DNA of 64,000 nucleotides from Microbacterium sp. SA39 (GTDB lineage: Bacteria > Actinomycetota > Actinomycetes > Actinomycetales > Microbacteriaceae). The DNA is taken from contig NZ_JXRU01000038.1 of the NCBI RefSeq assembly GCF_000967865.1, positions 62,001 to 126,000 of the forward strand, read 5' to 3'. Made by a program: the position numbers and the translations under genes. Shown here in pieces: positions 1 to 8,474 of the stretch (the first letter of the stretch is position 1; the number at the start of each line of letters is the position of its first letter). Under the pieces are notes generated by a model. It ran no database searches, was not told where the DNA came from, and saw nothing but the letters and a program-made list of their open reading frames with translations.

Positions 1-51
1 CGCAAGGCCGTCACGAAGTCGATGGACTGGGTCGACGAAGACGTGAAGTAA
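1..51 (+). CDS. C-terminal end of an unidentified upstream gene
   Basis: Only the last 16 codons are inside the window, ending in TAA at 49-51. The tail is charged (it ends WVDEDVK). A terminator hairpin 16 bases downstream supports a real gene end. The family cannot be recognised from so little sequence. Confidence 0.55.
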   Translation, partial: RKAVTKSMDWVDEDVK

Positions 52-67
52 CGACGTTTCGCCAGGA

Positions 68-101
68 GGCGGGCTCGGAGCGCTGCTCCGGGCCCGCCTT
101 T
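68..101. terminator. Rho-independent terminator, probably bidirectional
   Basis: A 13-bp GC-rich stem (68-80 with 86-98, one G-T pair) closes a 5-base loop and is followed by TTT. It lies between the end of the upstream gene and the convergent gene ending at 111, so it can serve both strands. Confidence 0.8.
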
Positions 102-110
102 CACGTTCAG

Positions 111-1028
111 CTATACGCGGTTGATCGCATCGAAGAAGGCTCCGGTGCCGTCGACTGTCAGCTGGTCGTCCGCATCCACGGAGGTGATCTTCTCGTAGCC
201 GGAAGCGCCCCAGTAGAAGACCTCCCGAGAGATCTCACCGGGGTGGTCGCCGAAGACCTTCTGCGCGAAGCCCCGCATGTCGCTCGCGACAGTGAGGGCA
301 TTCGGCCCCTCCACGACATGGAACACGAGGTGGTGGCGCGAGGGCACGGCGAACAACACTCCGCGAGGCGCTTCGGACACTCCGAAACGCGGCAGGAACG
401 AGGGGAAGTCGAGAGCATGGCTCGCCGTGAACAATGACTCGGTGGAGACGATCAGGAACTGCCCCGAACCGGCGTTCATCGTGAAGGCCTCGTCGGTCGC
501 CTCTTGGGCGAGGGCGGCGATACCCGCCGTCCACAGGGCCTCCGCGTCGAAGCGGCTGACGACACCGTCGGGGAGGGCGGTCGCGGACTCGGGGTAGTCG
601 AGCATCAAGATGGCCTCCAGGCCCTCTGCGACGACGTACCGATAGGTGAAGTGCTGTTTGTGGGTGTCAGGGAGGTAGGAGCTCGGGATGAGACGGGCCT
701 TCACGAGCGACAGGACCTCGTCATCGGACAGATCGTTGTCCTTCGGCTCATCCCTACGGCTCAGCACGCCTGAGATGTGGCGCTCGATGACCTGCGGCCA
801 GTTCTCCTGTGGTTCCAGCTTCACGGCACGCGACAGGTTGTACAAGCCGTACTGGGCACCGGAGGAGCTTTCGGCGTACTCACCGTGGAGCGTGATCGTT
901 CCCTCGGATGCCGGCCACCGCTGCGCGAACGTGCGGCGGAGGAGATCCGCCTCCTCGATCGTCAGATCGTCGAGATCGGGGTCGAACTCGCTCGCTCGCT
1001 TCTTCTTACCGAAGTTCAGAAGTCCCAC
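111..1028 (-). CDS. Conserved hypothetical protein, possibly DUF1444-like
   Basis: Predicted 305-residue soluble protein with no signal peptide or membrane segment. The N-terminus is basic (FGKKKR), followed by an acidic stretch near residues 15-30. The C-terminal half alternates hydrophobic strands with the pattern AVPSRHHLVFHVVEG, which loosely recalls DUF1444 (YtpQ-like) proteins; this is an impression only. The start is GTG with a purine-rich GAGAGAGA about 9 bases upstream. It is separated from ffh by about 210 bases in which I see no gene. Function unknown. Confidence 0.7.
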   Translation of the reverse strand: MGLLNFGKKKRASEFDPDLDDLTIEEADLLRRTFAQRWPASEGTITLHGEYAESSSGAQYGLYNLSRAVKLEPQENWPQVIERHISGVLSRRDEPKDNDLSDDEVLSLVKARLIPSSYLPDTHKQHFTYRYVVAEGLEAILMLDYPESATALPDGVVSRFDAEALWTAGIAALAQEATDEAFTMNAGSGQFLIVSTESLFTASHALDFPSFLPRFGVSEAPRGVLFAVPSRHHLVFHVVEGPNALTVASDMRGFAQKVFGDHPGEISREVFYWGASGYEKITSVDADDQLTVDGTGAFFDAINRV

Positions 1029-1238
1029 GCGACACTCTCTCTCAGCGATCGTCAGCCGGAGTATCTCTTCGGCCCGAGCGCGCAGCCGTCACGGTATCGC
1101 GGCGCACTCGATGAGATCCGCAGTGACGCGGAATATCGGCGAGCGTCGGGTCGGGGACCTTCGTGGCTCCCGAGAATCGTGAGGGGGCGCGGTTGACACT
1201 GGGCGGTGCCTTCACGCCCGAGTCGGCCCTCGGTTCGC

Positions 1239-2801
1239 TCAGCCCTTGCCGAACAGCTTCTGGATCTCGGCGAGATCCGCTTCGCTCGGGGCTTGAGCCG
1301 CGGCGCCGCCACCGAGGCCGAAGCCGGAACCGGTCGGTGCGGTCGTCGAGGCGATGCCGGCGTTCTCGGCCGCGCGCTTGGCCGGGTTGCCCGACCGCGA
1401 GCCGCCCGACGACTTGCCCTTCTTGCCCCGCTTCGACGAGGCGCCGGGGCGACCCATTCCGGGAACCGCCCCCATGCCCGGGATGTTCGGGGTCCCGCCG
1501 CGTGCGACGGTCTTCATCATCTTGGCGGCCTGCTCGAAGCGCTGCACGAGCTGGTTGACGTCGGTCACGGTCATGCCGGATCCGCGGGCGATGCGAAGAC
1601 GACGCGAGCCGTTGAGCACCTTCGGGTTGCGCCGCTCCCCCGGAGTCATCGACCGGATGATGGCCTCGGTGCGATCGATCTCGCGCTCGTCGAAGTCCTC
1701 GAGCTGCTGCTTCATCTGCCCCATGCCCGGGAGCATCCCGAGCATCTTCTTCATCGAGCCCATCTTCTTCATCTGCTGAAGCTGGTCGAGGAAATCCTCG
1801 AGGGTGAAGGCCTCGTTCGCGATCTTCTCGGCCATCTTCGTGGCCTCTTCCTCGTCGAAGGCCTGCTGGGCCTGCTCGATGAGGGTGAGGATGTCGCCGA
1901 GGTCGAGGATGCGGCTCGCCATGCGGTCGGGGTGGAACGGCTCGAGGTCTTCGAGGCGCTCGCCGGTCGACGCGAAGATGATCGGACGGCCCGTGACGGA
2001 TGCCACCGAGAGAGCAGCACCACCGCGCGCGTCGCCGTCGAGCTTCGACAGCACGACACCGGTGAAGTCGACGCCCTCCTGGAAGGCCTTCGCCGTGTTC
2101 ACCGCGTCCTGACCGATCATCGCGTCGATGACGAACAGGACCTCGTCGGGGTTGACGGCCTTGCGGATGTCAGCGGCCTGCTTCATGAGCTCGGCGTCGA
2201 CACCCAGGCGACCTGCCGTGTCGATGATGACGACGTCGTGCTGCTGACGACGGGCATGCTCGACGCCGTCGCGCGACACCTTGACGGGGTCGCCCACGCC
2301 GTTGCCGGGCTCGGGAGCGTAGACCGCAGCACCCGCCTGCTGAGCCACGACCTGGAGCTGGTTGACGGCGTTCGGGCGCTGCAGGTCGGCGGCGACGAGC
2401 AGCGGCGTGTGCCCCTCGCCTTCGAGCTGCTTGGCGAGCTTGCCCGCGAAGGTCGTCTTACCGGAACCCTGGAGGCCGGCGAGCATGATCACCGTCGGCG
2501 CGGTCTTCGCGAACTGCAGACGACGCTGCTCGCCACCGAGGATCTGCACGAGTTCCTCGTTGACGATCTGCACGACCTGCTGCGCCGGGTTGAGTGCCTT
2601 GCTCACCTCGTCGCCGAGAGCGCGCTCTCGAACCTTGGCGGTGAAGTCCTTCACCACGACGAGAGCGACGTCGGCGTCGAGCAGCGCGCGACGGATCTCT
2701 CGCACCGTGCCGTCGACGTCGGCCGCGGTGAGCTTCCCCTTCGTGCGAAGGTTGCGGAAGGTCTCGGTGAGCCGATCGGAGAGCGTGCCAAAGGTAGCCA
2801 T
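1239..2801 (-). CDS. ffh: Signal recognition particle protein Ffh
   Basis: GTPase of the signal recognition particle. It binds signal sequences emerging from the ribosome and, with 4.5S RNA and FtsY, delivers membrane proteins to the translocon. N domain at residues 1-90; P-loop GLQGSGKTT at about 109-117; DTAGR near 194; SKLDGDARGG near 252. The methionine-rich M domain (about 300-430) holds the repeated KMGSMKKMLGMLPGMGQMK segment that binds RNA and signal peptide. A Gly/Ala/Ser/Lys-rich tail makes it somewhat longer than usual (520 residues), as is common in actinobacteria. A good -10 (TAGAAT) lies about 10 bases before the ATG. Its receptor ftsY is 4 kb away on the same strand. Confidence 0.97.
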   Translation of the reverse strand: MATFGTLSDRLTETFRNLRTKGKLTAADVDGTVREIRRALLDADVALVVVKDFTAKVRERALGDEVSKALNPAQQVVQIVNEELVQILGGEQRRLQFAKTAPTVIMLAGLQGSGKTTFAGKLAKQLEGEGHTPLLVAADLQRPNAVNQLQVVAQQAGAAVYAPEPGNGVGDPVKVSRDGVEHARRQQHDVVIIDTAGRLGVDAELMKQAADIRKAVNPDEVLFVIDAMIGQDAVNTAKAFQEGVDFTGVVLSKLDGDARGGAALSVASVTGRPIIFASTGERLEDLEPFHPDRMASRILDLGDILTLIEQAQQAFDEEEATKMAEKIANEAFTLEDFLDQLQQMKKMGSMKKMLGMLPGMGQMKQQLEDFDEREIDRTEAIIRSMTPGERRNPKVLNGSRRLRIARGSGMTVTDVNQLVQRFEQAAKMMKTVARGGTPNIPGMGAVPGMGRPGASSKRGKKGKSSGGSRSGNPAKRAAENAGIASTTAPTGSGFGLGGGAAAQAPSEADLAEIQKLFGKG

Positions 2802-2814
2802 GGTGCTGTCGATT

Positions 2815-3315
2815 CTACGCGAGCGGAGCCTCCATGCTCAGCGCGGCGCGGAGGTCGCTCTTCGCCCGTTGGTACCGACCGCGCGCCGTGGATGCGGGGA
2901 TGCCGAGCAGCTCGGCCGCATCCGTCAGCGAGAACCCGTCCCAGTGCACCAGACGCACCAGTTCGGCGAGGTCGGGATCAAGGCGCGCGAAGGCATCCCG
3001 CACCTCGGAACCGGCATCCGAAGCAGGGGATGACGCTTCCGTGCGCGCGTGCAGGCGGATGCGATCGGCCAACGCCCACCGGCGGCGCTCGCCCCGCGCG
3101 TGATTCTGCAGTGTCCCGCGAGCGATGCCGAAAAGCCACATCCGCGCGCGCTCGGGGTCGTCGGGAAGCTCGCGGACGCGACGCCAGGCGACGACCATCG
3201 TCTCGCCGAGCAGGTCGGGCGCGTCGTCGTGTCCGACGCGCCGAGCGAGATAGTTCAGGATGTCACCGCTGCTGTGCATCAATACACGGGTGAGCGGCTC
3301 CTCGGTACGGCTCAC
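2815..3315 (-). CDS. ECF-type RNA polymerase sigma factor
   Basis: A 166-residue sigma-70 protein with the two ECF domains. Region 2 is at about residues 20-80 (LLGETMVVAWRRV and the RMWLFGIARGTLQNHARGERR stretch are typical of sigma2). Region 4 is at about 108-158, with the helix-turn-helix FSLTDAAELLGIPASTARGRYQRAK. It directs transcription of an unknown regulon. The GTG start overlaps the stop of the membrane-protein gene at 3312-3938 by four bases (GTGA), so the two are translationally coupled, with the partner gene first. The unusual order and the partner's lack of a zinc-binding motif leave the signal unknown. Confidence 0.9.
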   Translation of the reverse strand: MSRTEEPLTRVLMHSSGDILNYLARRVGHDDAPDLLGETMVVAWRRVRELPDDPERARMWLFGIARGTLQNHARGERRRWALADRIRLHARTEASSPASDAGSEVRDAFARLDPDLAELVRLVHWDGFSLTDAAELLGIPASTARGRYQRAKSDLRAALSMEAPLA

Positions 3316-3938
3316 GGCGTTCCGCCTTCGCCGCCCCAGTCCTCTCCATCGCAGTGCACTTGACTGTGCGCCTCCGATCCCGCGAGGTTGCCGGAGTCGA
3401 AGCCGTGCTCTCCCAGCTCGATGTAGAGCGCCTCACTCAGCGCCTGCTCGTGAGCCGTCCACGCGGCCAGATCCGCAGCACGCGGGTCGTTCTGCACCTC
3501 CGGGTCGGCTTCCTGCGACTTCTCCACCACCGCCAAGTGGTTGTCGACGAACGGCGCCGCGGCAGCTTCCACATCGGTCGTCGCGAACCACTCGTCGACG
3601 ATCGCATCCACGTTCGCCTGCGTGAAGATGTTGTGGGTGTCGAGGCCGCTGAACCGGATCTCGCACTGACCCCAGGTCGGCGAGGTGTAGGTGTAGCTGC
3701 GATCAGGGTTCTCCAGCCCGTCACTCCAGAGCCAGTCCCCGGCGGCCGTCGCCACCCCAGCGCCGCCTGCGAGCAGTACCGCCAACGCACCCGAAAGGAG
3801 CGCGACTCGCCGCCGGCGCTTCGGGACGGTCGACTGCGCTCGCGCCTCGGCGACCATGGCGCGCACCTCTCTCGCCTCGAGCGAGTGCGCGGCCGGTGCC
3901 GACGCATCCAGCAGTTCGTCGAGCTGATCCCTGTTCAT
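3312..3938 (-). CDS. Single-pass membrane protein, putative anti-sigma or sigma partner
   Basis: Predicted 208 residues. A short charged cytoplasmic N-terminus (MNRDQLDELLDASAP) is followed by a basic stretch KRRRR, one membrane helix (about residues 50-72) and a roughly 135-residue outside domain. The ATG at 3938 is preferred because GAGGAGG lies 6-7 bases upstream; an in-frame ATG at 3968 lacks such a site. Coupling to the ECF sigma gene (GTGA overlap) suggests an anti-sigma or signal-sensing role, but no HxxxCxxC zinc anti-sigma motif is present. The outside domain has just two cysteines and matches no family I recognise. Confidence 0.8.
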   Translation of the reverse strand: MNRDQLDELLDASAPAAHSLEAREVRAMVAEARAQSTVPKRRRRVALLSGALAVLLAGGAGVATAAGDWLWSDGLENPDRSYTYTSPTWGQCEIRFSGLDTHNIFTQANVDAIVDEWFATTDVEAAAAPFVDNHLAVVEKSQEADPEVQNDPRAADLAAWTAHEQALSEALYIELGEHGFDSGNLAGSEAHSQVHCDGEDWGGEGGTP

Positions 3939-4005
3939 GAGTTCCTCCTCGGGGGTGGGTTCACTCATGACATGTCCGGCAACGCCCGCTTCGTCCGCTC
4001 CGCGC

Positions 4006-4593
4006 TCAGATCGCCCAGGGAAGATCGTGAATGGTCCCGAGGGCGTCGAGGAGCACGGCCTCGGGTGTCCCACGTCCGGCGCCGTGTTCCGCCCAGACAC
4101 GCAGGGATGACAGGACGGCGGCCGCGTACGCCGCGCCCAGGATGTCGGCCCGGATGACGTCCACTCCGGATGCACTGGCCGCGCGGGAGACGGCAGCCGA
4201 GAGTCGAGCGAGGCGCAGCCCCGTGTCCCGTACGAGCTCGTCCTGTAGTCCCATCGCTGCCGAGTTGCGGAGCGCGAGAGCCAGCGGATCGGGTGCGAAG
4301 TCCCGCACGACCAGGAGCAGAATGTCCTGCACGGCGTCGCGGTCCGCCGCCGTGCCGAGGTTCTCGAGTGCTGCGGTCGCGTGGCCGACCCGCTCATCGA
4401 CGCCCGACCACAGCACGTCGCTCTTCGACGTGAAGTAGTTGAAGAAGCTCGAGCGGCTGACCCCGGCCCGCTGGGTGATGTCGGCGACCGATGTCCTGTC
4501 GTACCCGCGCTCGAGGAAGAGCTCGCAGGCGGCTTCCGCCAGCGTCTCCCGCGACGACGCCTTGGGGCGACCTGCCCGACCGGTGGACTTCAT
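4006..4593 (-). CDS. TetR/AcrR family transcriptional regulator
   Basis: Predicted 195 residues from the ATG at 4593 (MKSTGRAGRPK). The N-terminal helix-turn-helix is typical: ELFLERGYDRTSVADITQRAGVSRSSFFNYFTSKSDVL, about residues 20-60. The C-terminal ligand domain has no diagnostic residues. An in-frame upstream ATG at 4665 would add 24 basic residues and run into the lipB promoter region, so the shorter form is preferred. It is divergent from lipB with about 100 bases between them. The nearest same-strand gene is the membrane protein at 3938, 67 bases downstream. Target and ligand unknown. Confidence 0.88.
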   Translation of the reverse strand: MKSTGRAGRPKASSRETLAEAACELFLERGYDRTSVADITQRAGVSRSSFFNYFTSKSDVLWSGVDERVGHATAALENLGTAADRDAVQDILLLVVRDFAPDPLALALRNSAAMGLQDELVRDTGLRLARLSAAVSRAASASGVDVIRADILGAAYAAAVLSSLRVWAEHGAGRGTPEAVLLDALGTIHDLPWAI

Positions 4594-4694
4594 GACTCTC
4601 ACGGTACCGCCCGACACGGCGCGGTGCCCCCACGATCGCTCATGGGGAGTATTCTTAGACCGCATCCAATTACCTCACGAAGGTGGCCACGAGC

Positions 4695-5348
4695 ATGCTC
4701 GACATCCTCACCCCCGGATTCGCCCCGAATCCCGTTCCATACACCGAAGGCTGGGAGCTGCAGCGTCGCGTCCACGCCGACGTCGTCGACGGCACCCGTC
4801 CCGACACGCTCATCCTCTTGGAGCACGAGGCAGTGTACACGGCCGGCAAGCGCACCGAGCCTCAGGAGCGGCCGCAGGACGGAACGCCGGTGATCGACGT
4901 CGACCGCGGCGGCAAGATCACCTGGCACGGACCGGGGCAGCTGGTCGGCTACCCAGTCGTCCGGCTTCCTGAGCCGATGGATGTCGTCGCGCACGTCCGC
5001 CGGCTCGAACGTCTGCTGATCGACGTGCTGAAGCCGTTCGGGGTGGACGGATATCAGGTCGACGGTCGAAGCGGAGTGTGGGTGCGTCGTCCGCTCTCGG
5101 AGGACAAACTCGCGGCCATCGGCGTCCGCGTCCAGCAGGGCGTCACGATGCACGGATTCGCGATCAACTGCGACAACTCACTGGCGGGCTTCCGCGGCAT
5201 CATCCCGTGCGGCATCACCGACGCGGGCGTCACGACGGTGAGCGAGGCGGTCGGCAAGACCATCACCCCCGCGGACATCGTCGAGGCCGTGATCTCCGCC
5301 TTCACCACCGACTACGCAGGAACCGACTTCGCAGGAGTACGCGCATGA
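4695..5348 (+). CDS. lipB: Octanoyl-ACP:protein N-octanoyltransferase LipB
   Basis: Transfers octanoyl groups from acyl carrier protein to lipoyl domains of 2-oxoacid dehydrogenases and the glycine cleavage H protein, the first step of lipoate synthesis. Family motifs are present: [42 protein letters not shown], and GIIPCGI with the catalytic cysteine. The ATG at 4695 has AAGGTGG eight bases upstream; a GTG at 4683 is in frame but lacks a good site. The stop overlaps the lipA start (ATGA), giving the usual coupled lipB-lipA pair. Confidence 0.96.
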   Translation: MLDILTPGFAPNPVPYTEGWELQRRVHADVVDGTRPDTLILLEHEAVYTAGKRTEPQERPQDGTPVIDVDRGGKITWHGPGQLVGYPVVRLPEPMDVVAHVRRLERLLIDVLKPFGVDGYQVDGRSGVWVRRPLSEDKLAAIGVRVQQGVTMHGFAINCDNSLAGFRGIIPCGITDAGVTTVSEAVGKTITPADIVEAVISAFTTDYAGTDFAGVRA

Positions 5349-6334
5349 CCGCCGCACCCGAGGGCCGCAAGCTTCTGCGACTCGAGATCCGCAATGCGGA
5401 GACGCCGATCGAACGCAAGCCGGAATGGATCAAGACGAAGGCGAAGATGGGGCCGGAGTACACCGCGCTGCACTCCCTCGTGAAGAGCGAAGACCTGCAC
5501 ACGGTGTGCCAGGAAGCCGGCTGCCCGAACATCTTCGAATGCTGGGAGGATCGCGAGGCGACCTTCCTCATCGGCGGCTCGCAGTGCACCCGGCGCTGCG
5601 ACTTCTGCCAGATCGACACCGGCAAGCCCGACGCCTACGACACCGACGAGCCGCGGCGCGTCGCGGAGAGCGTGCAGAAGATGGGACTCCGGTACGCCAC
5701 GGTGACGAGCGTCGCGCGGGACGACCTGCCCGACACGGGGGCCTGGCTCAACGCCGAGACCGTTCGCAGGATCCACGAGCTCAACCCGAACACCGGCGTG
5801 GAGCTGCTCGCGAACGAGCACAACGCGGATCCCGCCTTCCTCGGCCAGATCTTCGACGCGCGTCCCGAGGTGTTCGCGCACAACGTCGAGACCGTGCCGC
5901 GCATCTTCAAGCGAATCCGGCCGGCGTTCCGCTACGAGCGGTCGCTCGACGTGCTCACCCAGGGCCGCAACGCCGGTCTCATCACCAAGTCCAACCTCAT
6001 CCTCGGCATGGGCGAAGAGCCGGAAGAGGTCGTCCAGGCGCTGCAGGATCTGCACGATGCGGGCTGCGACATCATCACGATCACGCAGTACCTCCGGCCG
6101 ACGCCACGCCATCTCCCGGTCTCGCGCTGGGTCAAGCCCGCGGAGTTCGTCGAGTTCAAAGAGGAGGCCGAGCGCATCGGGTTCCTCGGGGTGCTCGCCG
6201 GACCGCTCGTGCGCTCGTCCTACCGCGCCGGCCGGCTGTGGGCTCAGTCGATGATCTCGAAGAGGCGGGAGATCCCTCCCCACCTCTCGCACATCGCTGA
6301 GAGCGCCGACCTGGGGTTCGCTCAGGCGGTCTGA
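5345..6334 (+). CDS. lipA: Lipoyl synthase LipA
   Basis: Radical SAM enzyme that inserts two sulfur atoms into the octanoyl chain made protein-bound by LipB. The auxiliary [4Fe-4S] cluster cysteines are at about residues 55, 60 and 66 ([12 protein letters not shown]) and the radical SAM CxxxCxxC at 81-88 (CTRRCDFC). The C-terminal region has the family R-S-S-Y-R element (LVRSSYRAG). At 329 residues it is of normal length. It starts within the lipB stop codon (ATGA). Confidence 0.97.
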   Translation: MTAAPEGRKLLRLEIRNAETPIERKPEWIKTKAKMGPEYTALHSLVKSEDLHTVCQEAGCPNIFECWEDREATFLIGGSQCTRRCDFCQIDTGKPDAYDTDEPRRVAESVQKMGLRYATVTSVARDDLPDTGAWLNAETVRRIHELNPNTGVELLANEHNADPAFLGQIFDARPEVFAHNVETVPRIFKRIRPAFRYERSLDVLTQGRNAGLITKSNLILGMGEEPEEVVQALQDLHDAGCDIITITQYLRPTPRHLPVSRWVKPAEFVEFKEEAERIGFLGVLAGPLVRSSYRAGRLWAQSMISKRREIPPHLSHIAESADLGFAQAV

Positions 6335-6353
6335 GCGCGTCGCGGAGACCGGG

Positions 6354-6854
6354 TCAGTCGGCGCTCATCACCGACTGCACGCTGCCGTCGGACCCGAGGT
6401 TCACCAGCAGCACATCATCGGTCGAGCTGTCGTCCAGCGCATACTCGAGAACGGCGAACGGCTCCGAGCCTCCGTGCTCGTCGGCGAGGATCGTCATGCT
6501 CATGAGGCGGAGCGAGCGGATGATGTCGACTGCCGGATCTCCGGAGACGTCGACGAGCACATCGGGCAGATCGTCCCCGTAGGTCTCCTGCTGCTGGAGG
6601 ATGTACTCCGTCACCTCACTCGTGCGATCGTCCACCTCGGAGAGCATGCCGCGGCGCGCGGTGTCATCGACGCTCTCGAGTCCTGCGATGAGCGATGCGG
6701 CGATGTCGAGCGCGTCAGCGGACACGTCGTCCTGGTCCGGAGCCGTCAGATCCACGGTGACGCTCTGGTCGCCGAGCTCCACGGTCTCCGACCAGAAGAT
6801 CGAGCCGTCGGGTCCTGACGAGAGGAGTCCGAAGTAGTCGTGTTCGATCGCCAT
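6354..6854 (-). CDS. Conserved hypothetical acidic protein, possibly DUF2004
   Basis: Predicted 166-residue, strongly acidic soluble protein (MAIEHDYFGLLSSGPDGSIF...). The N-terminal pattern of a short beta hairpin followed by WSETVELGDQSVTVDL resembles the DUF2004 family as I remember it, a tentative match. No membrane segment or signal peptide. It converges on lipA with 19 bases between stops and lies 44 bases downstream of ftsY, so it may be in the ftsY transcript. Function unknown. Confidence 0.75.
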   Translation of the reverse strand: MAIEHDYFGLLSSGPDGSIFWSETVELGDQSVTVDLTAPDQDDVSADALDIAASLIAGLESVDDTARRGMLSEVDDRTSEVTEYILQQQETYGDDLPDVLVDVSGDPAVDIIRSLRLMSMTILADEHGGSEPFAVLEYALDDSSTDDVLLVNLGSDGSVQSVMSAD

Positions 6855-6898
6855 AACGCTATGAAACCAGCCTCGTGCTCACTGCGGTAGCCCTGTCC

Positions 6899-7771
6899 TC
6901 AACCGACGAGCGACTGGACGAACACATGGGGGGTGAAACCGGTCAGATCGTCGATGCCTTCGCCCTGTCCGAGAAGCTTGACCGGGATGCCGGTGCGCTC
7001 CTGCACGGCGAGCACGAAGCCGCCCTTGGCGGAGCCGTCGAGCTTCGTGATCACGAGGCCGGTGACCCCGGCGTGCTCCAGGAACGACTCGGCCTGCAGC
7101 ACGCCGTTCTGCCCGGTGGTGGCGTCGAGGACCAGCAGGACCTCGCTGATCGGCGCCTGCTTCTCGATGACGCGGCGGATCTTGCCGAGCTCGTCCATCA
7201 GTCCGCCCTTGGTGTGCAGACGGCCGGCCGTGTCGATGATCGCGATCTCGATGCCCTCGCGCTTCGCGTAATCGATCGTCTGGAAGGCGACGGATGCCGG
7301 ATCCTGACCCTCCTGCTGCGGGCGGACGATCGCCGCTCCCCCGCGCTGCGCCCACGTGGCCAGCTGATCGACTGCGGCGGCGCGGAAGGTGTCGGCGGCC
7401 CCGACCACGACGCTGCGTTGATAACCGCGCAGGAACTTCGTGAACTTGCCGATGGTCGTCGTCTTCCCGACGCCGTTGACGCCGACGACGAGCACGACGG
7501 CGGGGCGCTCGGTGAGCTTCAGCGTGGTGTCGAACTTGGCGAAGTGCTCCTCGAGCGTCTCACGCAGCATCCGCTGCAGATCTTTGGGATCGGTCGTACG
7601 GAAGCGATCGACCTTCTCGCGAAGTTCCTCGACGACCCGCTCACTGATGTCGGGGCCGAAGTCCGCCGTGATGAGCGCGGTCTCCAGGTCCTCCCAGGTC
7701 GTCTCGTCGATGGTGGGCTTGACGAACATGCCGCGCAGCGCGCGACCGAGAGACCAGGACTTATCCGCCAT
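6899..7771 (-). CDS. ftsY: Signal recognition particle receptor FtsY
   Basis: SRP receptor GTPase at the inner face of the membrane; it pairs with Ffh and releases the ribosome-nascent chain to SecYEG. Motifs: GVNGVGKTTT at residues 97-106, DTAGR, TKLDGSAKGG, and the end of the G domain at GQGEGIDDLTGF. At 290 residues it lacks the long acidic A domain of E. coli FtsY and begins almost directly with the NG domain, as in many actinobacteria. TAGGCT ends six bases before the ATG, which suggests a leaderless transcript. Confidence 0.97.
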   Translation of the reverse strand: MADKSWSLGRALRGMFVKPTIDETTWEDLETALITADFGPDISERVVEELREKVDRFRTTDPKDLQRMLRETLEEHFAKFDTTLKLTERPAVVLVVGVNGVGKTTTIGKFTKFLRGYQRSVVVGAADTFRAAAVDQLATWAQRGGAAIVRPQQEGQDPASVAFQTIDYAKREGIEIAIIDTAGRLHTKGGLMDELGKIRRVIEKQAPISEVLLVLDATTGQNGVLQAESFLEHAGVTGLVITKLDGSAKGGFVLAVQERTGIPVKLLGQGEGIDDLTGFTPHVFVQSLVG

Positions 7772-7777
7772 GTCTCC

Positions 7778-7793
7778 AGCCTACGGGTACCAT
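7778..7793. promoter_or_regulatory. Two candidate divergent -10 boxes for ftsY and the hydrolase
   Basis: On the minus strand TAGGCT (7783-7778) is six bases from the ftsY ATG. On the plus strand TACCAT (7788-7793) is six bases from the hydrolase ATG. No good -35 elements are visible. The spacing implies leaderless transcripts for both genes. Confidence 0.4.
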
Positions 7794-7799
7794 CCGGGG

Positions 7800-8471
7800 A
7801 TGATCCGCGCGCAGGACTTCGATCGTCTGTACATCCACAGCGGCGGACGCCGAGGCACGGATGCCTGGCCGCATGCGACCGACTCCGCTGCGGAGTTCCT
7901 CTCATTCCCCGCGGACACGGCGGTCAGGGATCAGGTGAAGGCTCTCGTCGACAGAGACCGGGACCGCAGCATACTGATCTTCGCGCACTCGATCGGCGCG
8001 GTCAGTGCGGTGCTGGCAGCGGACCGGCTCAACATCGCCGGGCTCGTCCTCGTCGAGCCTGCGCTCTACGATCTCGCGCGCGGCGACGCGGCGATCGAGC
8101 GCCACATCGCCATCGTCACCGAGGCGCGAGACCTGGCATCCGGCGGTGAGCTCCGTGGGTTCTGGGCCATCCTGCGTCCGCTGATGTTCGGCGGACACTT
8201 CGATCCGACACACTGGGACGACGAGCGGGCCCTCGCCGAGCGGTGGGCGAGCACGAACGTCCCCTGGGGGCACGGTGTGAGAGAACGGACGCTACGTGGG
8301 ATCCCGACCTTGGCGGTCACCGGCGGGTGGAACGCCGAGTACGAGGCGATCGCCCAGGTCCTCGTCGCCACAGGTGCTCGGCACGTCGTTCTCCCGGGCG
8401 CCCAGCACCGACCGCAGGACCTCGAGTCGTTCCCCGCCGTCGTGGAGCGCTTCGAACGGTCTCTCAGCTGA
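7800..8471 (+). CDS. Alpha/beta hydrolase family protein
   Basis: Predicted 223 residues with the alpha/beta hydrolase fold. The nucleophile elbow is AHSIGA, with Ser near residue 64. An acid candidate lies in the LALTGGWNAEY-like strand region (LAVTGGWNAEYE), and the late histidine is in GAQHRPQD, where the third triad residue normally sits. Substrate unknown. It is divergent from ftsY with a 28-base gap, and its stop is three bases from the convergent smc stop. No signal peptide is seen. Confidence 0.82.
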   Translation: MIRAQDFDRLYIHSGGRRGTDAWPHATDSAAEFLSFPADTAVRDQVKALVDRDRDRSILIFAHSIGAVSAVLAADRLNIAGLVLVEPALYDLARGDAAIERHIAIVTEARDLASGGELRGFWAILRPLMFGGHFDPTHWDDERALAERWASTNVPWGHGVRERTLRGIPTLAVTGGWNAEYEAIAQVLVATGARHVVLPGAQHRPQDLESFPAVVERFERSLS

Positions 8472-8474
8472 GAG

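Noticed and set aside
1206..3293. Very long plus-strand ORF (695 codons) antisense to ffh
   Set aside because: Translation is low complexity with no recognisable domain, and it lies exactly over ffh and the sigma gene; a by-product of high-GC third positions.
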